From Vibrio ichthyoenteri ATCC 700023 (GTDB taxonomy: Bacteria; Pseudomonadota; Gammaproteobacteria; Enterobacterales; Vibrionaceae): 64,000 nt of DNA. Shown in pieces: positions 19,223-28,394 of this stretch; the first letter of the stretch is position 1, and every line of letters begins with the position of its first letter. The stretch covers positions 1 through 64,000 of the forward strand of contig NZ_AFWF01000202.1 in the NCBI RefSeq assembly GCF_000222605.1. Direction: 5' to 3'. The translations under genes and the position numbers were made by a program. Below the pieces are notes generated by a model. The model was not told the DNA's origin. It saw nothing but the letters and a program-made list of their open reading frames with translations, and did no database searches.

Positions 19223-20593
19223 GTGAGTGTCGAATCTACCCTTAAAGCCCAGAAATCTTCTGGCATTCTAGAATCGATCTTTAAGATCTCAGAACGAAAA
19301 ACCACGGTTAGCACCGAGCTGTACGCTGGCTTTATTACTTTCCTAGCGATGAGCTACATTCTCGCGGTCAACCCAGCGATTTTGGGTGGCATTCCGGGTA
19401 TGGATAAAGGCGCGGTGTTCACGGCGACGGCGATCTCAGCGGCGATTGCGACCTTGATTATGGGCATTTGGGGTAACTACCCAGTGATGCTGGCGCCGGG
19501 TATGAGTATGAACGGCTTCTTTAAAGGCATGTTGCTCAGCGGTTCAGTAGCGGTGGTATGGCACGAAGCACTTTTCGGTATTTTCCTCTCTGGTGTGCTG
19601 TACCTGATTTTGTCGATGACTAATATTCGTAAGGCGATGATTGAATCACTGCCAGAAGATCTGAAGCTGTCGATCACGGTATCCTTGGGTCTGTTTATTG
19701 CGTTTTTGGGTTTGAAAAACGCAGGCATCATCGTTTCTAACCCAATCATTTTGGTCAGCATGGGTGACATTGCCAACCCACAAGTCTTGATTGCTTACAT
19801 CAGTATCTTTATTGCTCTTGGCTGTATGGTGCGTGATATTAAGTTAGCGACCTTTATTTCGTTTGTCTCGGCTATTGTATTAACGGTTATGGCCGACTGG
19901 CTGCTTGGCACCAATTACGCGCCGATCCCAGATCAAATCGTTTCTATGCCACCGAGTATGGACAGCACCTTTGGCGCTATTTTTGATTTGTCTGGCATTA
20001 CGATGGATAAGTGGTTCGATTTGCTGTTTATCGTGGTGATCTTCTTGATTGTCGATTTCTTTGATGGCCTTAGCACCATCATTGGTGTTGGCCGTGATGC
20101 GGGCATTATTGACGAAGATGGCAAAGTGCCAAACGCTCGTTCTGCGCTGGTTGCCGATGCAGGTGGTACTGTGATTGGTTCGATTCTAGGTACCACATCG
20201 ATTACCGCGTTTTCAGAATCCGGTATCGCTTCTTCGCAAGGCGCTAAGACGGGTTTGGCGGCAGTACTGGTGGCGGGCATGTTTATGCTGTCGTTGTTCT
20301 TGTACCCGTTGTTTTCTATCTTCTCAGCAGCAATGGTCGCGCCAGCAATGGTAGTGGTGGGTATCTACATGATTGGTCGTTTGGGCCAAATCAATTGGGA
20401 TCAAAAAGAATCACGCATTTCAGCCTTCTTTACCATCATGTTTACTGTATTGAGCTTCTCGCCAGCGAACGGCATGGCGATGGGTTTCATCACTTACTGT
20501 TTTGCGATGGTCGTTGCCGGTCGTGGTAAAGAAGTTCACCCAGCAATCTATGTATTGTCATTGGTGTTCCTTGCGTACTTAGTGTTGTTGTAA
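19223..20593 (+). CDS. NCS2-family purine permease (guanine/hypoxanthine type)
   Basis: A 456-residue inner-membrane permease of the AzgA-like branch of NCS2, which in E. coli includes adenine (AdeP/PurP) and guanine/hypoxanthine (GhxP/GhxQ) proton symporters. It has 12 or more hydrophobic segments, the signature MLAPGMSMNGFF near residue 92, and FFDGLSTIIGVGRDAG with the downstream GTTSITAFSESG substrate region. The start is a GTG at 19223. The guanine-type riboswitch in its leader argues that guanine or hypoxanthine is the substrate, with import shut down when the base is plentiful. Confidence 0.9.
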   Translation: MSVESTLKAQKSSGILESIFKISERKTTVSTELYAGFITFLAMSYILAVNPAILGGIPGMDKGAVFTATAISAAIATLIMGIWGNYPVMLAPGMSMNGFFKGMLLSGSVAVVWHEALFGIFLSGVLYLILSMTNIRKAMIESLPEDLKLSITVSLGLFIAFLGLKNAGIIVSNPIILVSMGDIANPQVLIAYISIFIALGCMVRDIKLATFISFVSAIVLTVMADWLLGTNYAPIPDQIVSMPPSMDSTFGAIFDLSGITMDKWFDLLFIVVIFLIVDFFDGLSTIIGVGRDAGIIDEDGKVPNARSALVADAGGTVIGSILGTTSITAFSESGIASSQGAKTGLAAVLVAGMFMLSLFLYPLFSIFSAAMVAPAMVVVGIYMIGRLGQINWDQKESRISAFFTIMFTVLSFSPANGMAMGFITYCFAMVVAGRGKEVHPAIYVLSLVFLAYLVLL

Positions 20594-20632
20594 TCCCGCG
20601 CAGCAGTTATTGGTATAAAACCGCAAAATAAA

Positions 20633-20655
20633 TGGCCTTGTGCTTTGCAAGGCCA
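20633..20655 (+). terminator. Hairpin after the purine permease, weak terminator
   Basis: TGGCCTTG and CAAGGCCA form a perfect 8-bp stem with a 7-nt loop. It is not followed by a good T-run, so termination is uncertain. Confidence 0.5.
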
Positions 20656-20718
20656 TCCTATCTTCATAAAGCCGTGATAAAATTAACAATAGACGTTAAT
20701 TATTGAGAGCTTTGAGCC

Positions 20719-21144
20719 ATGCCTTCTCATCTTCCTAAGTCGTTCAGTCGACCGTTTTTGAAAATTTTCCATATTTTGGAAGCAATCTTGTTGGTAGCTA
20801 TCACGCTGGCGACGCTATTTGCTATGGTGGAAGAGTTCGTTCATGTCTTTGTCGAAAGACGAGTGCAACTGACTGATATCTTACTGATGTTTATCTACCT
20901 TGAAGTGCTAGCAATGGTGCAGCAGTTTGTGATGAACGGTAAGATCCCGGTGCGCTATCCGATTTATATCGCCATGATGGCGATTGCTCGCTACATCACC
21001 TTGGGGATGAAAGAGCTCGATGCGACTTTGATCGTTTGGCTATCACTGGCGGCCTTTATTTTGGCGGCTGCGACCTTGTTGATTCGTGTTGGGCACCACT
21101 ACTGGCCATATATTGATGGCCGTACCACCGAAAAAGACGAATAG
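20719..21144 (+). CDS. psiE: PsiE-family phosphate-starvation-inducible membrane protein
   Basis: A 141-residue inner-membrane protein of the PsiE family, induced in E. coli by phosphate starvation and of unknown function. Four hydrophobic segments are visible (about residues 18-40, 53-73, 81-98 and 105-125). The family string FIYLEVLAMVQQF is followed by PVRYPIYIAMMAIARYIT. It stands alone between the purine permease and pdxY. I do not see a Pho box upstream, though the spacer is short. Confidence 0.85.
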   Translation: MPSHLPKSFSRPFLKIFHILEAILLVAITLATLFAMVEEFVHVFVERRVQLTDILLMFIYLEVLAMVQQFVMNGKIPVRYPIYIAMMAIARYITLGMKELDATLIVWLSLAAFILAAATLLIRVGHHYWPYIDGRTTEKDE

Positions 21145-21163
21145 TCAGCAAAATACTTCATCA

Positions 21164-21189
21164 AGGCCTCGCTCTCGCGGGGCTTTTTA
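21164..21189 (+). terminator. Terminator after psiE
   Basis: GCCTCGC and GCGGGGC pair (one G-U) around TCTC, followed by TTTTTAG. Confidence 0.85.
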
Positions 21190-21428
21190 GTGAGTGGTAT
21201 AGATTTATTGATGAATTAATCAGGATAGTTACAGAAACCAGCGTACTAGGCGATGACGCCATGTTATTTTTGGTTCAAACTAATCATTCAAAGTTAATTT
21301 AGTTTTTACCCGTACGATCAAAAGAGAAGGCGGGGATATCGTTGATGAGCATTTGAAACACAACGTGAGTCATCTGTACTCTAGACAAGTAAGTGTTAGG
21401 AGCGTTAAAGCTCGCTTTTGAGGTAGTT

Positions 21429-22292
21429 ATGCAAGGTATTCTTTCCATCCAGTCTCACGTTGTTTATGGCTGTGCAGGCAACAGTTCAGCGGTATTTCCA
21501 TTGCAACGTTTGGGGCATATTGTGTGGCCGATTCACACGGTGCAATTTTCTAACCATACCCAGTACACGCAAGGTTGGACGGGTAAAGTGCTGCAACAGG
21601 GTGATATCACGGCATTGGCCGATGGTTTAATCAATATCGATGCCGCAGGTAAAGTAAAAGCGGTGATCTCTGGTTACATGGGCAGTGGTGTGCAAGCCGA
21701 TGAAATTTTGGCAACCGTTGAGCGTGTTAAGCAGCACAACCCACAAGCTCTGTACGTGTGCGATCCGGTGATGGGTGATCCTGAGAAAGGTTGTATCGTC
21801 AGCCCAGAAGTCACTGAAGCCTTGTGTGAACGCGTGATGAAGAAAGCTGACATCATTGTGCCGAACCAATTTGAGTTAGCGCGTTTTACCGGCATTGAAA
21901 TCCATGATTTGGACAGTGCGATTGAAGCGTGTCAGCTTGCGTTAACCATGGGGCCAAAAGTGGTTTTGGTTAAGCACCTACATTGTGCATCAAAGCAAGA
22001 CTTCACCATGCTGATGGCTTGTGAACAAGGCTTGTTCTTGGTCACTCGTCCGCTGTTGGATTTTGTGCGCCAGCCTGTGGGCGTGGGTGATTTGATTACT
22101 TCTATCTTTACTGGTCACTACCTGAACAACAATGATCCAGTCTTGTCGTTTGAGCTGTGCAATACAGCCGTGTACAGCGTGCTAAAAGAGACCGCTGAAC
22201 GTAATGAGTGGGAACTGCAGATTGTGCCCGTTCAAGACGCGGTTGCCAGCACTGACGAGCCAGCGTTTAAAGCGCAAAAGATTGAGCGTTAG
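21429..22292 (+). CDS. pdxY: PdxY, pyridoxal kinase
   Basis: PdxY phosphorylates pyridoxal in the salvage route to pyridoxal 5'-phosphate. The 287-residue ribokinase-fold protein begins with the conserved ILSIQSHVVYGCAGNSSAVFP stretch, has the YVCDPVMGDPEKG segment near residue 115, and carries the catalytic-loop motif GVGD near residue 220. The ATG at 21429 gives the E. coli length (287); an upstream in-frame start at 21393 is not conserved. It has its own terminator. Confidence 0.95.
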   Translation: MQGILSIQSHVVYGCAGNSSAVFPLQRLGHIVWPIHTVQFSNHTQYTQGWTGKVLQQGDITALADGLINIDAAGKVKAVISGYMGSGVQADEILATVERVKQHNPQALYVCDPVMGDPEKGCIVSPEVTEALCERVMKKADIIVPNQFELARFTGIEIHDLDSAIEACQLALTMGPKVVLVKHLHCASKQDFTMLMACEQGLFLVTRPLLDFVRQPVGVGDLITSIFTGHYLNNNDPVLSFELCNTAVYSVLKETAERNEWELQIVPVQDAVASTDEPAFKAQKIER

Positions 22293-22312
22293 ATTATAGC
22301 GACCCTAAAATT

Positions 22313-22354
22313 AAAAAGCCCTGCACCGTTGCTTAAACAGTTCAGGGCTTTTTG
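22313..22354. terminator. Terminator between pdxY and yicC
   Basis: AAAAAGCCCTG and CAGGGCTTTTT flank a 19-nt loop region; the symmetrical A and T runs suit termination in both directions between these convergent genes. Confidence 0.8.
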
Positions 22355-22377
22355 CTATCGGGAATGTCGTAAAACGA

Positions 22378-23244
22378 TTACTCGATGTTTTGAATCTGCT
22401 CTCGCATCTGTTCAATCAGAACTTTTAGTTCAACACCTGATGCGGTGATGTCGGTGCTGATTGATTTTGAGGCTAGCGTGTTCGATTCACGGTTGAACTC
22501 TTGCATCATGAAGTCCAGTTTACGGCCACAAGCGCCGCCTTTTTTCATAACAGCTAAAGTCTCTTTTACGTGAGAATCTAGGCGGTCTAACTCTTCTGCC
22601 ACATCTGATTTTTGCGCCAGTAAGATTAGCTCTTGTTCAACGCGTGAGCCATCAAGATCAACTTTTGCATCTTCAAATTTACCCAGTAGGCGTTCACGTT
22701 GCCACACAAGAATTTCAGGCATACGTGCACGTACTTTCACCACTTCATCAGTGATGGCGGTTAAACGTTGCTCGATCAGCGCTTTCATGTTGTCGCCTTC
22801 ACGGCCACGCGCTTCGATAAACTCGTTGATGGCATCATCAAAGCCAGCAAGAAGGTCTTTGTTGACGCTGTCCATATCTTGCTCAGGGGTTTCCATCACA
22901 CCAGACCATTGCATGACTTGGAATGGGTTAATACGGCTGTCATCACCGGTTAGTGCCATCACTTGCTTTGCTGCATTGATCACTTGTTTGGCTAGCGTTT
23001 CGTTGATGGTGAGATCGCCTTGCGCTGCAGGGTTTGCTTCAAAACGTAGGTGACATTCTACTTTACCGCGCGCTAGACGTTTGCGAAAACGGTCACGCAG
23101 AATTGGCTCAAGGCCACGGAACTGTTCTGGTAGGCGGAAGTAGGTTTCAAGGTAGCGTTGGTTTACGCTGCGAATTTCCCATACTGCTGTGCCCCAGTCG
23201 CCTTTCACTTCTTTACGGGCATAAGCTGTCATGCTGTAGATCAT
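22378..23244 (-). CDS. yicC: YicC/YloC-family endoribonuclease
   Basis: A 288-residue member of the YicC family, shown in E. coli to be an RNase that affects small-RNA turnover. Conserved blocks include the N-terminal MIYSMTAYARKE, EIRSVNQRYLE, and the C-terminal acidic motif region DFMMQEFNRESNTLASKS. It is divergent from rph, as in E. coli and other Vibrio, with the shared promoter region at 23245-23440. Confidence 0.92.
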   Translation of the reverse strand: MIYSMTAYARKEVKGDWGTAVWEIRSVNQRYLETYFRLPEQFRGLEPILRDRFRKRLARGKVECHLRFEANPAAQGDLTINETLAKQVINAAKQVMALTGDDSRINPFQVMQWSGVMETPEQDMDSVNKDLLAGFDDAINEFIEARGREGDNMKALIEQRLTAITDEVVKVRARMPEILVWQRERLLGKFEDAKVDLDGSRVEQELILLAQKSDVAEELDRLDSHVKETLAVMKKGGACGRKLDFMMQEFNRESNTLASKSISTDITASGVELKVLIEQMREQIQNIE

Positions 23245-23440
23245 CGAATTTTCCTGTCTTATATATGCTGAAAATTAACCCAGAGATAGTAGCACAGTTG
23301 GCACAGCAATCTTGCGGTCTATTATTGCTTTATGAGGATGAGAGGGATTTGAGCAGCTAGCTTTACTCGCCAGTCTCACTCTTTTCCGCTATAATCTTGC
23401 CCCAACCAAACGTTTCCCCTGCTTATTAAGGTACATGCCC

Positions 23441-24157
23441 ATGCGTCCAAACGACCGCAAGGCGGATCAAGTTCGCCCAATCAAAATTACTCGTAACTAT
23501 ACTGCGTATGCAGAAGGCTCTGTACTCGTAGAGTTCGGTAACACCAAGGTTCTTTGTAACGCTTCTATTGAAGAAAACGTACCGCATTGGATGAAAGGCA
23601 AGGGCAAGGGCTGGGTAACGGCTGAATACGGCATGCTGCCACGTGCAACGCATACCCGTAACCGTCGTGAAGCGGCGAGTGGTAAGCAGGGCGGCCGTAC
23701 AATGGAAATTCAACGTCTGATCGCACGCAGCCTTCGTGCTGTGGTTGATTTAAAAGCGATGGGCGAGTTCATGATCACAGTTGACTGTGATGTTATCCAA
23801 GCAGATGGCGGTACGCGCACTGCATCTATCTCTGGTGCGAGTGTGGCACTAGCGGATGCTTTCCAACACCTGATTGAAAAAGGTAAGTTGAAGAAAAACC
23901 CAATGACTGGCCACGTGGCTGCAGTTTCAGTGGGTCTGCTGGGTGAAAACGTATTGTGTGACCTTGAGTATGTTGAAGATTCAGCAGCGGACACCGATAT
24001 GAACGTAGTTATGACAGAAGACGGCCGCATGATTGAAGTGCAAGGCACTGCAGAAGGCGAACCGTTTACTCACCTACAGTTGTTGGCATTATTAGAGTCG
24101 GCGAGCAAAGGTGTGGCAGATATTGTTGCGGCGCAGAAAGCGGCGTTGGCTGAATAA
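23441..24157 (+). CDS. rph: RNase PH
   Basis: RNase PH trims the 3' ends of tRNA precursors using phosphate. The 238-residue protein follows the family over its whole length: [13 protein letters not shown], the phosphate-site region [20 protein letters not shown], and DADGGTRT-like [14 protein letters not shown], with the C-terminus intact (unlike the frameshifted rph of E. coli K-12). I chose the ATG at 23441; one at 23435 is in frame two codons earlier. It precedes pyrE, but a terminator and an ERIC-like element lie between. Confidence 0.96.
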   Translation: MRPNDRKADQVRPIKITRNYTAYAEGSVLVEFGNTKVLCNASIEENVPHWMKGKGKGWVTAEYGMLPRATHTRNRREAASGKQGGRTMEIQRLIARSLRAVVDLKAMGEFMITVDCDVIQADGGTRTASISGASVALADAFQHLIEKGKLKKNPMTGHVAAVSVGLLGENVLCDLEYVEDSAADTDMNVVMTEDGRMIEVQGTAEGEPFTHLQLLALLESASKGVADIVAAQKAALAE

Positions 24158-24166
24158 TCATTTTTA

Positions 24167-24197
24167 AATAGCTTCCTTTTGGAGGCTATTTTTTTAT
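24167..24197 (+). terminator. Terminator or attenuator between rph and pyrE
   Basis: AATAGCTTCC, loop TTTT, GGAGGCTATT (one G-U), then a T-run of seven. In enterobacteria pyrE is controlled by UTP-sensitive attenuation between rph and pyrE, so this hairpin may serve that role; no leader frame running into it was confirmed. Confidence 0.7.
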
Positions 24198-24204
24198 TTT
24201 CGTC

Positions 24205-24311
24205 ATAGATGGCATCAATGCGTTGTTAGTGTCGCTTCCTCACCCTAATCACATACTGGAGTATGCTCATAGGAATGAGGAATCTTGCTGCCTAGCCTTG
24301 AAATCATCTAT
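24205..24311 (-). repeat. ERIC-like intergenic repeat
   Basis: A 107-bp imperfect palindrome. The ends ATAGATG-n3-TCAA and its inverted copy (TTGA-n3-CATCTAT) match, TTCCTCA pairs with TGAGGAA, and CATACT-GG-AGTATG forms the tip. Read on the minus strand, the central part GAGCATACTCCAGTATGTGA, then TTAGGGTGAG, strongly resembles the ERIC consensus core (GAGCTTACATAAGTAAGTGA, then CTGGGGTGAG). ERIC elements are known in Vibrio cholerae and relatives. It sits between rph and pyrE. Confidence 0.7.
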
Positions 24312-24378
24312 TTAGAAAATATGTCGTTATTGTTTATGAATAGTCTAGAGCACTAGACCTTTATTTAGAGAGTAAGAG

Positions 24379-25020
24379 ATGAAAGCATACCAGCGTGAAT
24401 TTATTGAATTTGCATTAGAGAAGGAAGTTTTAAAGTTTGGTGAGTTTACTTTGAAATCAGGCCGTAAGAGCCCATATTTCTTTAACGCTGGCCTGTTTAA
24501 TACTGGCCGTGATTTGGCGCGTTTAGGTCGTTTTTATGCGGCGGCGCTAGCAGACTCTGCTATCGAGTTTGATGTGTTGTTTGGCCCTGCATACAAAGGC
24601 ATTCCAATTGCGACCACCACAGCGGTTGCACTGGCTGATCACCATGATATGGATAAGCCGTACTGCTTTAACCGTAAAGAAGCAAAAGATCACGGTGAAG
24701 GTGGCAACCTAGTGGGTAGCGCTCTTGAAGGTCGCATTATGCTGGTGGATGATGTGATCACTGCAGGCACCGCGATTCGTGAATCAATGGAAATCATCCA
24801 AGCGAACGGCGCAGACCTTGCGGGCGTATTAGTGGCAATTGATCGCCAAGAAAAAGGCAAAGGTGAATTGTCAGCGATTCAAGAAGTGGAGCGTGATTTT
24901 AACTGTGAAATCATTTCTATTGTTAGCTTGACCGATCTGATCACTTATCTTGAAGAGAAAGGCACCAGTGCTGAGCACCTAGAAGCAGTGAAAGCGTACC
25001 GCGCACAATACGGCATCTAA
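24379..25020 (+). CDS. pyrE: PyrE, orotate phosphoribosyltransferase
   Basis: PyrE converts orotate and PRPP to OMP in pyrimidine synthesis. The 213-residue protein (213 in E. coli) has the family start [13 protein letters not shown], the flexible loop region [13 protein letters not shown], and the PRPP-binding motif [16 protein letters not shown] at about residues 121-136. An AGAGAGTAAGAG stretch serves as ribosome-binding site. It is followed by a palindromic repeat and a strong terminator. Confidence 0.97.
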   Translation: MKAYQREFIEFALEKEVLKFGEFTLKSGRKSPYFFNAGLFNTGRDLARLGRFYAAALADSAIEFDVLFGPAYKGIPIATTTAVALADHHDMDKPYCFNRKEAKDHGEGGNLVGSALEGRIMLVDDVITAGTAIRESMEIIQANGADLAGVLVAIDRQEKGKGELSAIQEVERDFNCEIISIVSLTDLITYLEEKGTSAEHLEAVKAYRAQYGI

Positions 25021-25041
25021 TCGCAAATTTTTAAAGCGAGA

Positions 25042-25155
25042 TTTCCGATCTCGTTCGTTGCTTGCTGTAGCAAGTGACAGCCAATGAGAGCGTTGTTCAT
25101 GGCTCATCATCAATGGGTCATGGTCATCCTTGAAAGAGGAACGACGAGTCGGGAA
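25042..25155. repeat. Palindromic intergenic repeat after pyrE
   Basis: The left end (TTTCCGATCTCGTTCG) and the right end (GAACGACGAGTCGGGAA) are imperfect inverted copies about 110 bp apart. An inner hairpin, CTTGCT-GT-AGCAAG, lies near 25063-25076. There is no coding frame. It resembles a mobile palindromic unit more than unique sequence, but the family cannot be confirmed without genome-wide comparison. Confidence 0.45.
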
Positions 25156-25175
25156 GTGGGCTTTACTAAAAAAAC

Positions 25176-25210
25176 AAAAGGGGCTGATGGATATCCATCA
25201 GCCCCTTTTT
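25176..25210. terminator. Strong bidirectional terminator between pyrE and lpxL-type gene
   Basis: GGGGCTGATGGAT and ATCCATCAGCCCC form a perfect 13-bp dyad (25180-25205), with an A-run before and a T-run after, between convergent genes. Confidence 0.95.
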
Positions 25211-25244
25211 GTTCTTTTGCTGTCGTATATTGTTTCGATAGTGC

Positions 25245-26198
25245 TTACTTATAGCGACAGGCTTTCTTCTCGTTTTGGTCAGCCATGGTTTTAAAACGTT
25301 TGTGTAGCCACATCCATTGCGAAGGCGCGCGCAGGATAATCATCTCGACGTATTTGTTCATGTATGCCGCTGCTGCTGTTTCGTCTTTTTGTGGGTAATC
25401 TTGCTCGATAGAGATATCTGCAATGATTTCATACTTACCTTGTGCGTTTCTAAACCCAGAACCCGGGATGATCTTGCATTTGCTGGTGTAGGCAAGAATA
25501 CTGGTACCGGTGGTCGTGCAGGCATCTTCTACCGCAAAAAATGGCACGAAGACTGATTTATTACGGCCATAGTCATGATCGGGTAAATAGAAGAGATGTT
25601 CGCCGTCGCGTAATACTCTGATCATCTGTTTGATGTCTTTGCGATCAATCAGTTTGTTGCCGTTGTGGGTGCGGCCCCAATACTGAATAAAATTATAGGC
25701 TGGGTTGTTGTGTGGGCGATATACGCCATAGCCGCCAATGCCCATTACGCCAAATGCGCGTGCGGTTACTTCTAAGTTGAGAGCGTGCACGCAGCAAAGC
25801 AGAACGCCTTGTTTTTCCGCGGTGTATTGGCGCAGTAGTTGAGTGTCTTTGTCGACAATGATGCGTTTGAAGCGCCATGTTGGCCAAAACCAAGTAATGC
25901 CGGTTTCAATTAACGCCAGGCCGGTGTTTTTGAAGTTGTCTTCGACGATAGCTTGGCGCTCTTGCTCGCTCAGGTCGGGAAATGCGAGTTCAAGATTACG
26001 CTGCGTGATATGCACACGTTTTTTGCCATACTTCATGCCGATTTGGCCGAGAAAGCGGCCGAAGCGGAACAGCAATGCATAGGGTAATATGTTGACGATG
26101 ATGGCGAGTAGGCCAAACCCCAGCCAAACTCCCCAGTGTTTGGGGTGTAAAAGCGATAAAGAAAAGGAGGGTTTCGCGTATTTATCTTTGCTCATCAT
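25245..26198 (-). CDS. lpxL: LpxL-type lipid A secondary acyltransferase
   Basis: A 317-residue late acyltransferase that adds a secondary acyl chain to Kdo2-lipid IVA at the inner face of the cytoplasmic membrane. It has an N-terminal hydrophobic anchor (about 24-46) and the catalytic H-x4-E motif in CVHALNLEV (His138, Glu143). Further conserved blocks are VYRPHNNPAYNF, LPDHDYGRNKSVFVPFF and the C-terminal QWMWLHKRFKT. The ATG at 26198 follows AGGA with good spacing; a GTG two codons upstream and an ATG one codon downstream are alternatives. It lies beside slmA, as the lpxL gene does in V. cholerae. The acyl-chain choice cannot be read from sequence. Confidence 0.92.
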   Translation of the reverse strand: MMSKDKYAKPSFSLSLLHPKHWGVWLGFGLLAIIVNILPYALLFRFGRFLGQIGMKYGKKRVHITQRNLELAFPDLSEQERQAIVEDNFKNTGLALIETGITWFWPTWRFKRIIVDKDTQLLRQYTAEKQGVLLCCVHALNLEVTARAFGVMGIGGYGVYRPHNNPAYNFIQYWGRTHNGNKLIDRKDIKQMIRVLRDGEHLFYLPDHDYGRNKSVFVPFFAVEDACTTTGTSILAYTSKCKIIPGSGFRNAQGKYEIIADISIEQDYPQKDETAAAAYMNKYVEMIILRAPSQWMWLHKRFKTMADQNEKKACRYK

Positions 26199-26251
26199 CG
26201 TCACTATCCTAAACAGAGTGTCATGTTCGGAGTGAATACTTGATTAGGCTC

Positions 26252-26842
26252 TTACTCAATTTGATTTTTTAGCAGGGCCCAGTATTCATCAAAGTTAGCG
26301 GTCGGTTGATATTTAAAGTCAGAACGCACGAAGCGATTTAGGCTGCCTTCTACTTGACCTAGCAATTGTGCCGCAAGGATGCTTTCATCCACTGGGAACG
26401 ATTTGCCTTCACGTAGTTTACGCTCACGAAGAATTTGACGCAAAGAGGTTTCAATACGCTCAAAGAGTTGATTGATGCGTTCACGCAGGCGCTCGTTTTC
26501 AAACATCAGCGCGTGACCAGAGAGAATTCGTGTCAAACCTGGGTTACGCTCGGCAAACGCCAGTATTAATTGTAGAACTAAACGAATGCGCGTTAAGGTG
26601 TCTTTTTCTTCATCTAAAATGCGATTGATACGCGACATCAAAGACTCTTCGATAAATTCGATTAAGCCTTCAAACATACGAGCTTTGCTTGGGAAGTGTC
26701 GATAGAGTGCCGCTTCAGAAACGCCAACTTGTTTCGCCAGTTTTGCAGTTGTAATACGAGAGGCACCCTCGTTCGATTCCAACATTTGTGCCAACGCTTG
26801 TAAGATCTCTTCTCGGCGATTGGTTTTTCTTGTTACAGCCAT
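26252..26842 (-). CDS. slmA: SlmA, nucleoid occlusion factor
   Basis: SlmA is a TetR-family DNA-binding protein that blocks FtsZ assembly over the chromosome. The 196-residue protein has the helix-turn-helix in [20 protein letters not shown] at about residues 32-51, followed by the all-helical dimer domain with [20 protein letters not shown]. The start at 26842 follows AGGAAG. It lies between the lpxL-type gene and coaBC on one strand, as in V. cholerae. Confidence 0.96.
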   Translation of the reverse strand: MAVTRKTNRREEILQALAQMLESNEGASRITTAKLAKQVGVSEAALYRHFPSKARMFEGLIEFIEESLMSRINRILDEEKDTLTRIRLVLQLILAFAERNPGLTRILSGHALMFENERLRERINQLFERIETSLRQILRERKLREGKSFPVDESILAAQLLGQVEGSLNRFVRSDFKYQPTANFDEYWALLKNQIE

Positions 26843-26955
26843 CAACGCTTCCTTTTATTACCACTTATTAGCAAAGAAATGTTCACCCTACTTCCTACTT
26901 AAGCAAAGCAGGATCAAAGCAGGGTGATTAGCTCAAAAAAATTAAGAATTTCAGA

Positions 26956-28155
26956 TTACAGTTTATCGGCAATCATCTGCAAAATTTGATGTGCAATCTG
27001 TTGTTTTGAGGCAAGAGTAAGTGATTGCTCACCCTCTTTCCAGTATACGGTAATGGCATTATCGTTGCTATTGAACCCTTGGCCAGCAAGCGAGACATCA
27101 TTCGCACAGATCATATCGAGATTTTTGCGCTCAAGTTTACTCAGTGCGTATTGTTTTACGTTTTGCGTTTCCGCTGCAAAACCAACTGTGAAAGGGCGAT
27201 TTTCTGCCATGGCGGCGACGTTCGCCACGATGTCAGGGTTCTTGATCATCTTAACCGTCATCGCATCGTTATCTGCTGTTTTCTTCAGCTTGTTGTCGGC
27301 AACGGTTTCTGGACGATAATCCGCAACTGCCGCGCAACTGATAAACACATCGTTTTGCACAGCCTCGTTCATCACCGCTTGGTGCATATCTAGCGCACTT
27401 TCAACATTCACGCGCTGACAACCTTGTGGTGTTGCTAATGCTACCGGGCCGCTGATTAGGGTTACTTGCGCGCCCAGTTTCTGCGCCATTTCTGCTAGCG
27501 CGAATCCCATCTTGCCTGAGCTATGGTTGCTAATGTAGCGCACTGGATCAATCGCTTCTCGGGTTGGTCCCGCAGTAATTAAAATCGATTTGCCTTTTAG
27601 TGGTTTATCGGCAAAAAACTGCTCACACAAGCCGACTAATTGCATTGGCTCTAACATGCGACCTGGGCCAACATCACCACACGCTTGCTCGCCTGCTGCC
27701 GGCCCCCAGATGTGCATGCCACGACGACTTAACGTGGCAATATTTTCTTGGGTGGCTAAATTTAGGTACATCTGTTGATTCATCGCAGGAGAGACGGCAA
27801 TCGGTGCGTCGCTAGCGAGTACTAACGTAGTCAGCAGGTCATTACCCATGCCCGCCGCCATACGAGCAATTAAATCCGCCGTGGCTGGAGCCAGAAGAAC
27901 CAAATCAGCCCACTTTGCCAGCTCAATGTGGCCCATTGATGCTTCTGCTGCGGGGTCTAATAAACTGTCGGAAACCGGTCTGCCAGAAACCGCTTGCATG
28001 GTGAGCGGGGTAATGAACTCTTTCGCTGCATGAGTCATGACAACTTGAACTTGAGCACCACGCTCAATAAGGCGACGGGTTAGCTCGGCACATTTATAAG
28101 CCGCAATACCGCCACTAATACCAAGTAGAATCTTTTTTCCTGCGAGTGTTTGCAT
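26956..28155 (-). CDS. coaBC: CoaBC, bifunctional phosphopantothenoylcysteine synthetase/decarboxylase
   Basis: CoaBC makes 4'-phosphopantetheine from 4'-phosphopantothenate, cysteine and CTP in coenzyme A synthesis. The 399-residue protein has the flavin-dependent decarboxylase domain first: [10 protein letters not shown], the catalytic His76 in [12 protein letters not shown], the PAMN motif at 123-126 and the lid Cys159 in EQACGDVG. The synthetase domain begins near residue 187 with [14 protein letters not shown] and the NHSSGKMG loop. Partner gene coaD is also in this window. Confidence 0.96.
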   Translation of the reverse strand: MQTLAGKKILLGISGGIAAYKCAELTRRLIERGAQVQVVMTHAAKEFITPLTMQAVSGRPVSDSLLDPAAEASMGHIELAKWADLVLLAPATADLIARMAAGMGNDLLTTLVLASDAPIAVSPAMNQQMYLNLATQENIATLSRRGMHIWGPAAGEQACGDVGPGRMLEPMQLVGLCEQFFADKPLKGKSILITAGPTREAIDPVRYISNHSSGKMGFALAEMAQKLGAQVTLISGPVALATPQGCQRVNVESALDMHQAVMNEAVQNDVFISCAAVADYRPETVADNKLKKTADNDAMTVKMIKNPDIVANVAAMAENRPFTVGFAAETQNVKQYALSKLERKNLDMICANDVSLAGQGFNSNDNAITVYWKEGEQSLTLASKQQIAHQILQMIADKL

Positions 28156-28394
28156 GTTTGAATCTCCAAATTTCTGCCGCCGATAATATCACAACCGCCA
28201 ATGGGATTAAGTGTGATGACTTGCGCCGAAACAAACCTAAGTCAAACTAGTGAACAATAGTTTACCTAACTAGTACTAATTCGTTACTTACTTCACAGAT
28301 AAAAAATAGAGTTAACGCAATATAAAAAGTATGTGAACCAATCAGATAACTTTCGTGATTGGGGTCGGGAGCACACAAAAGATAGGTAAAGAAT

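Noticed and set aside
28208-28232. A sigma-28-like (flagellar) promoter, TTAAG-n13-GCCGAAAC, upstream of the chemoreceptor gene
   Set aside because: Spacing and the second box deviate from the consensus, and it lies over 160 bp upstream of the start; not strong enough to call.
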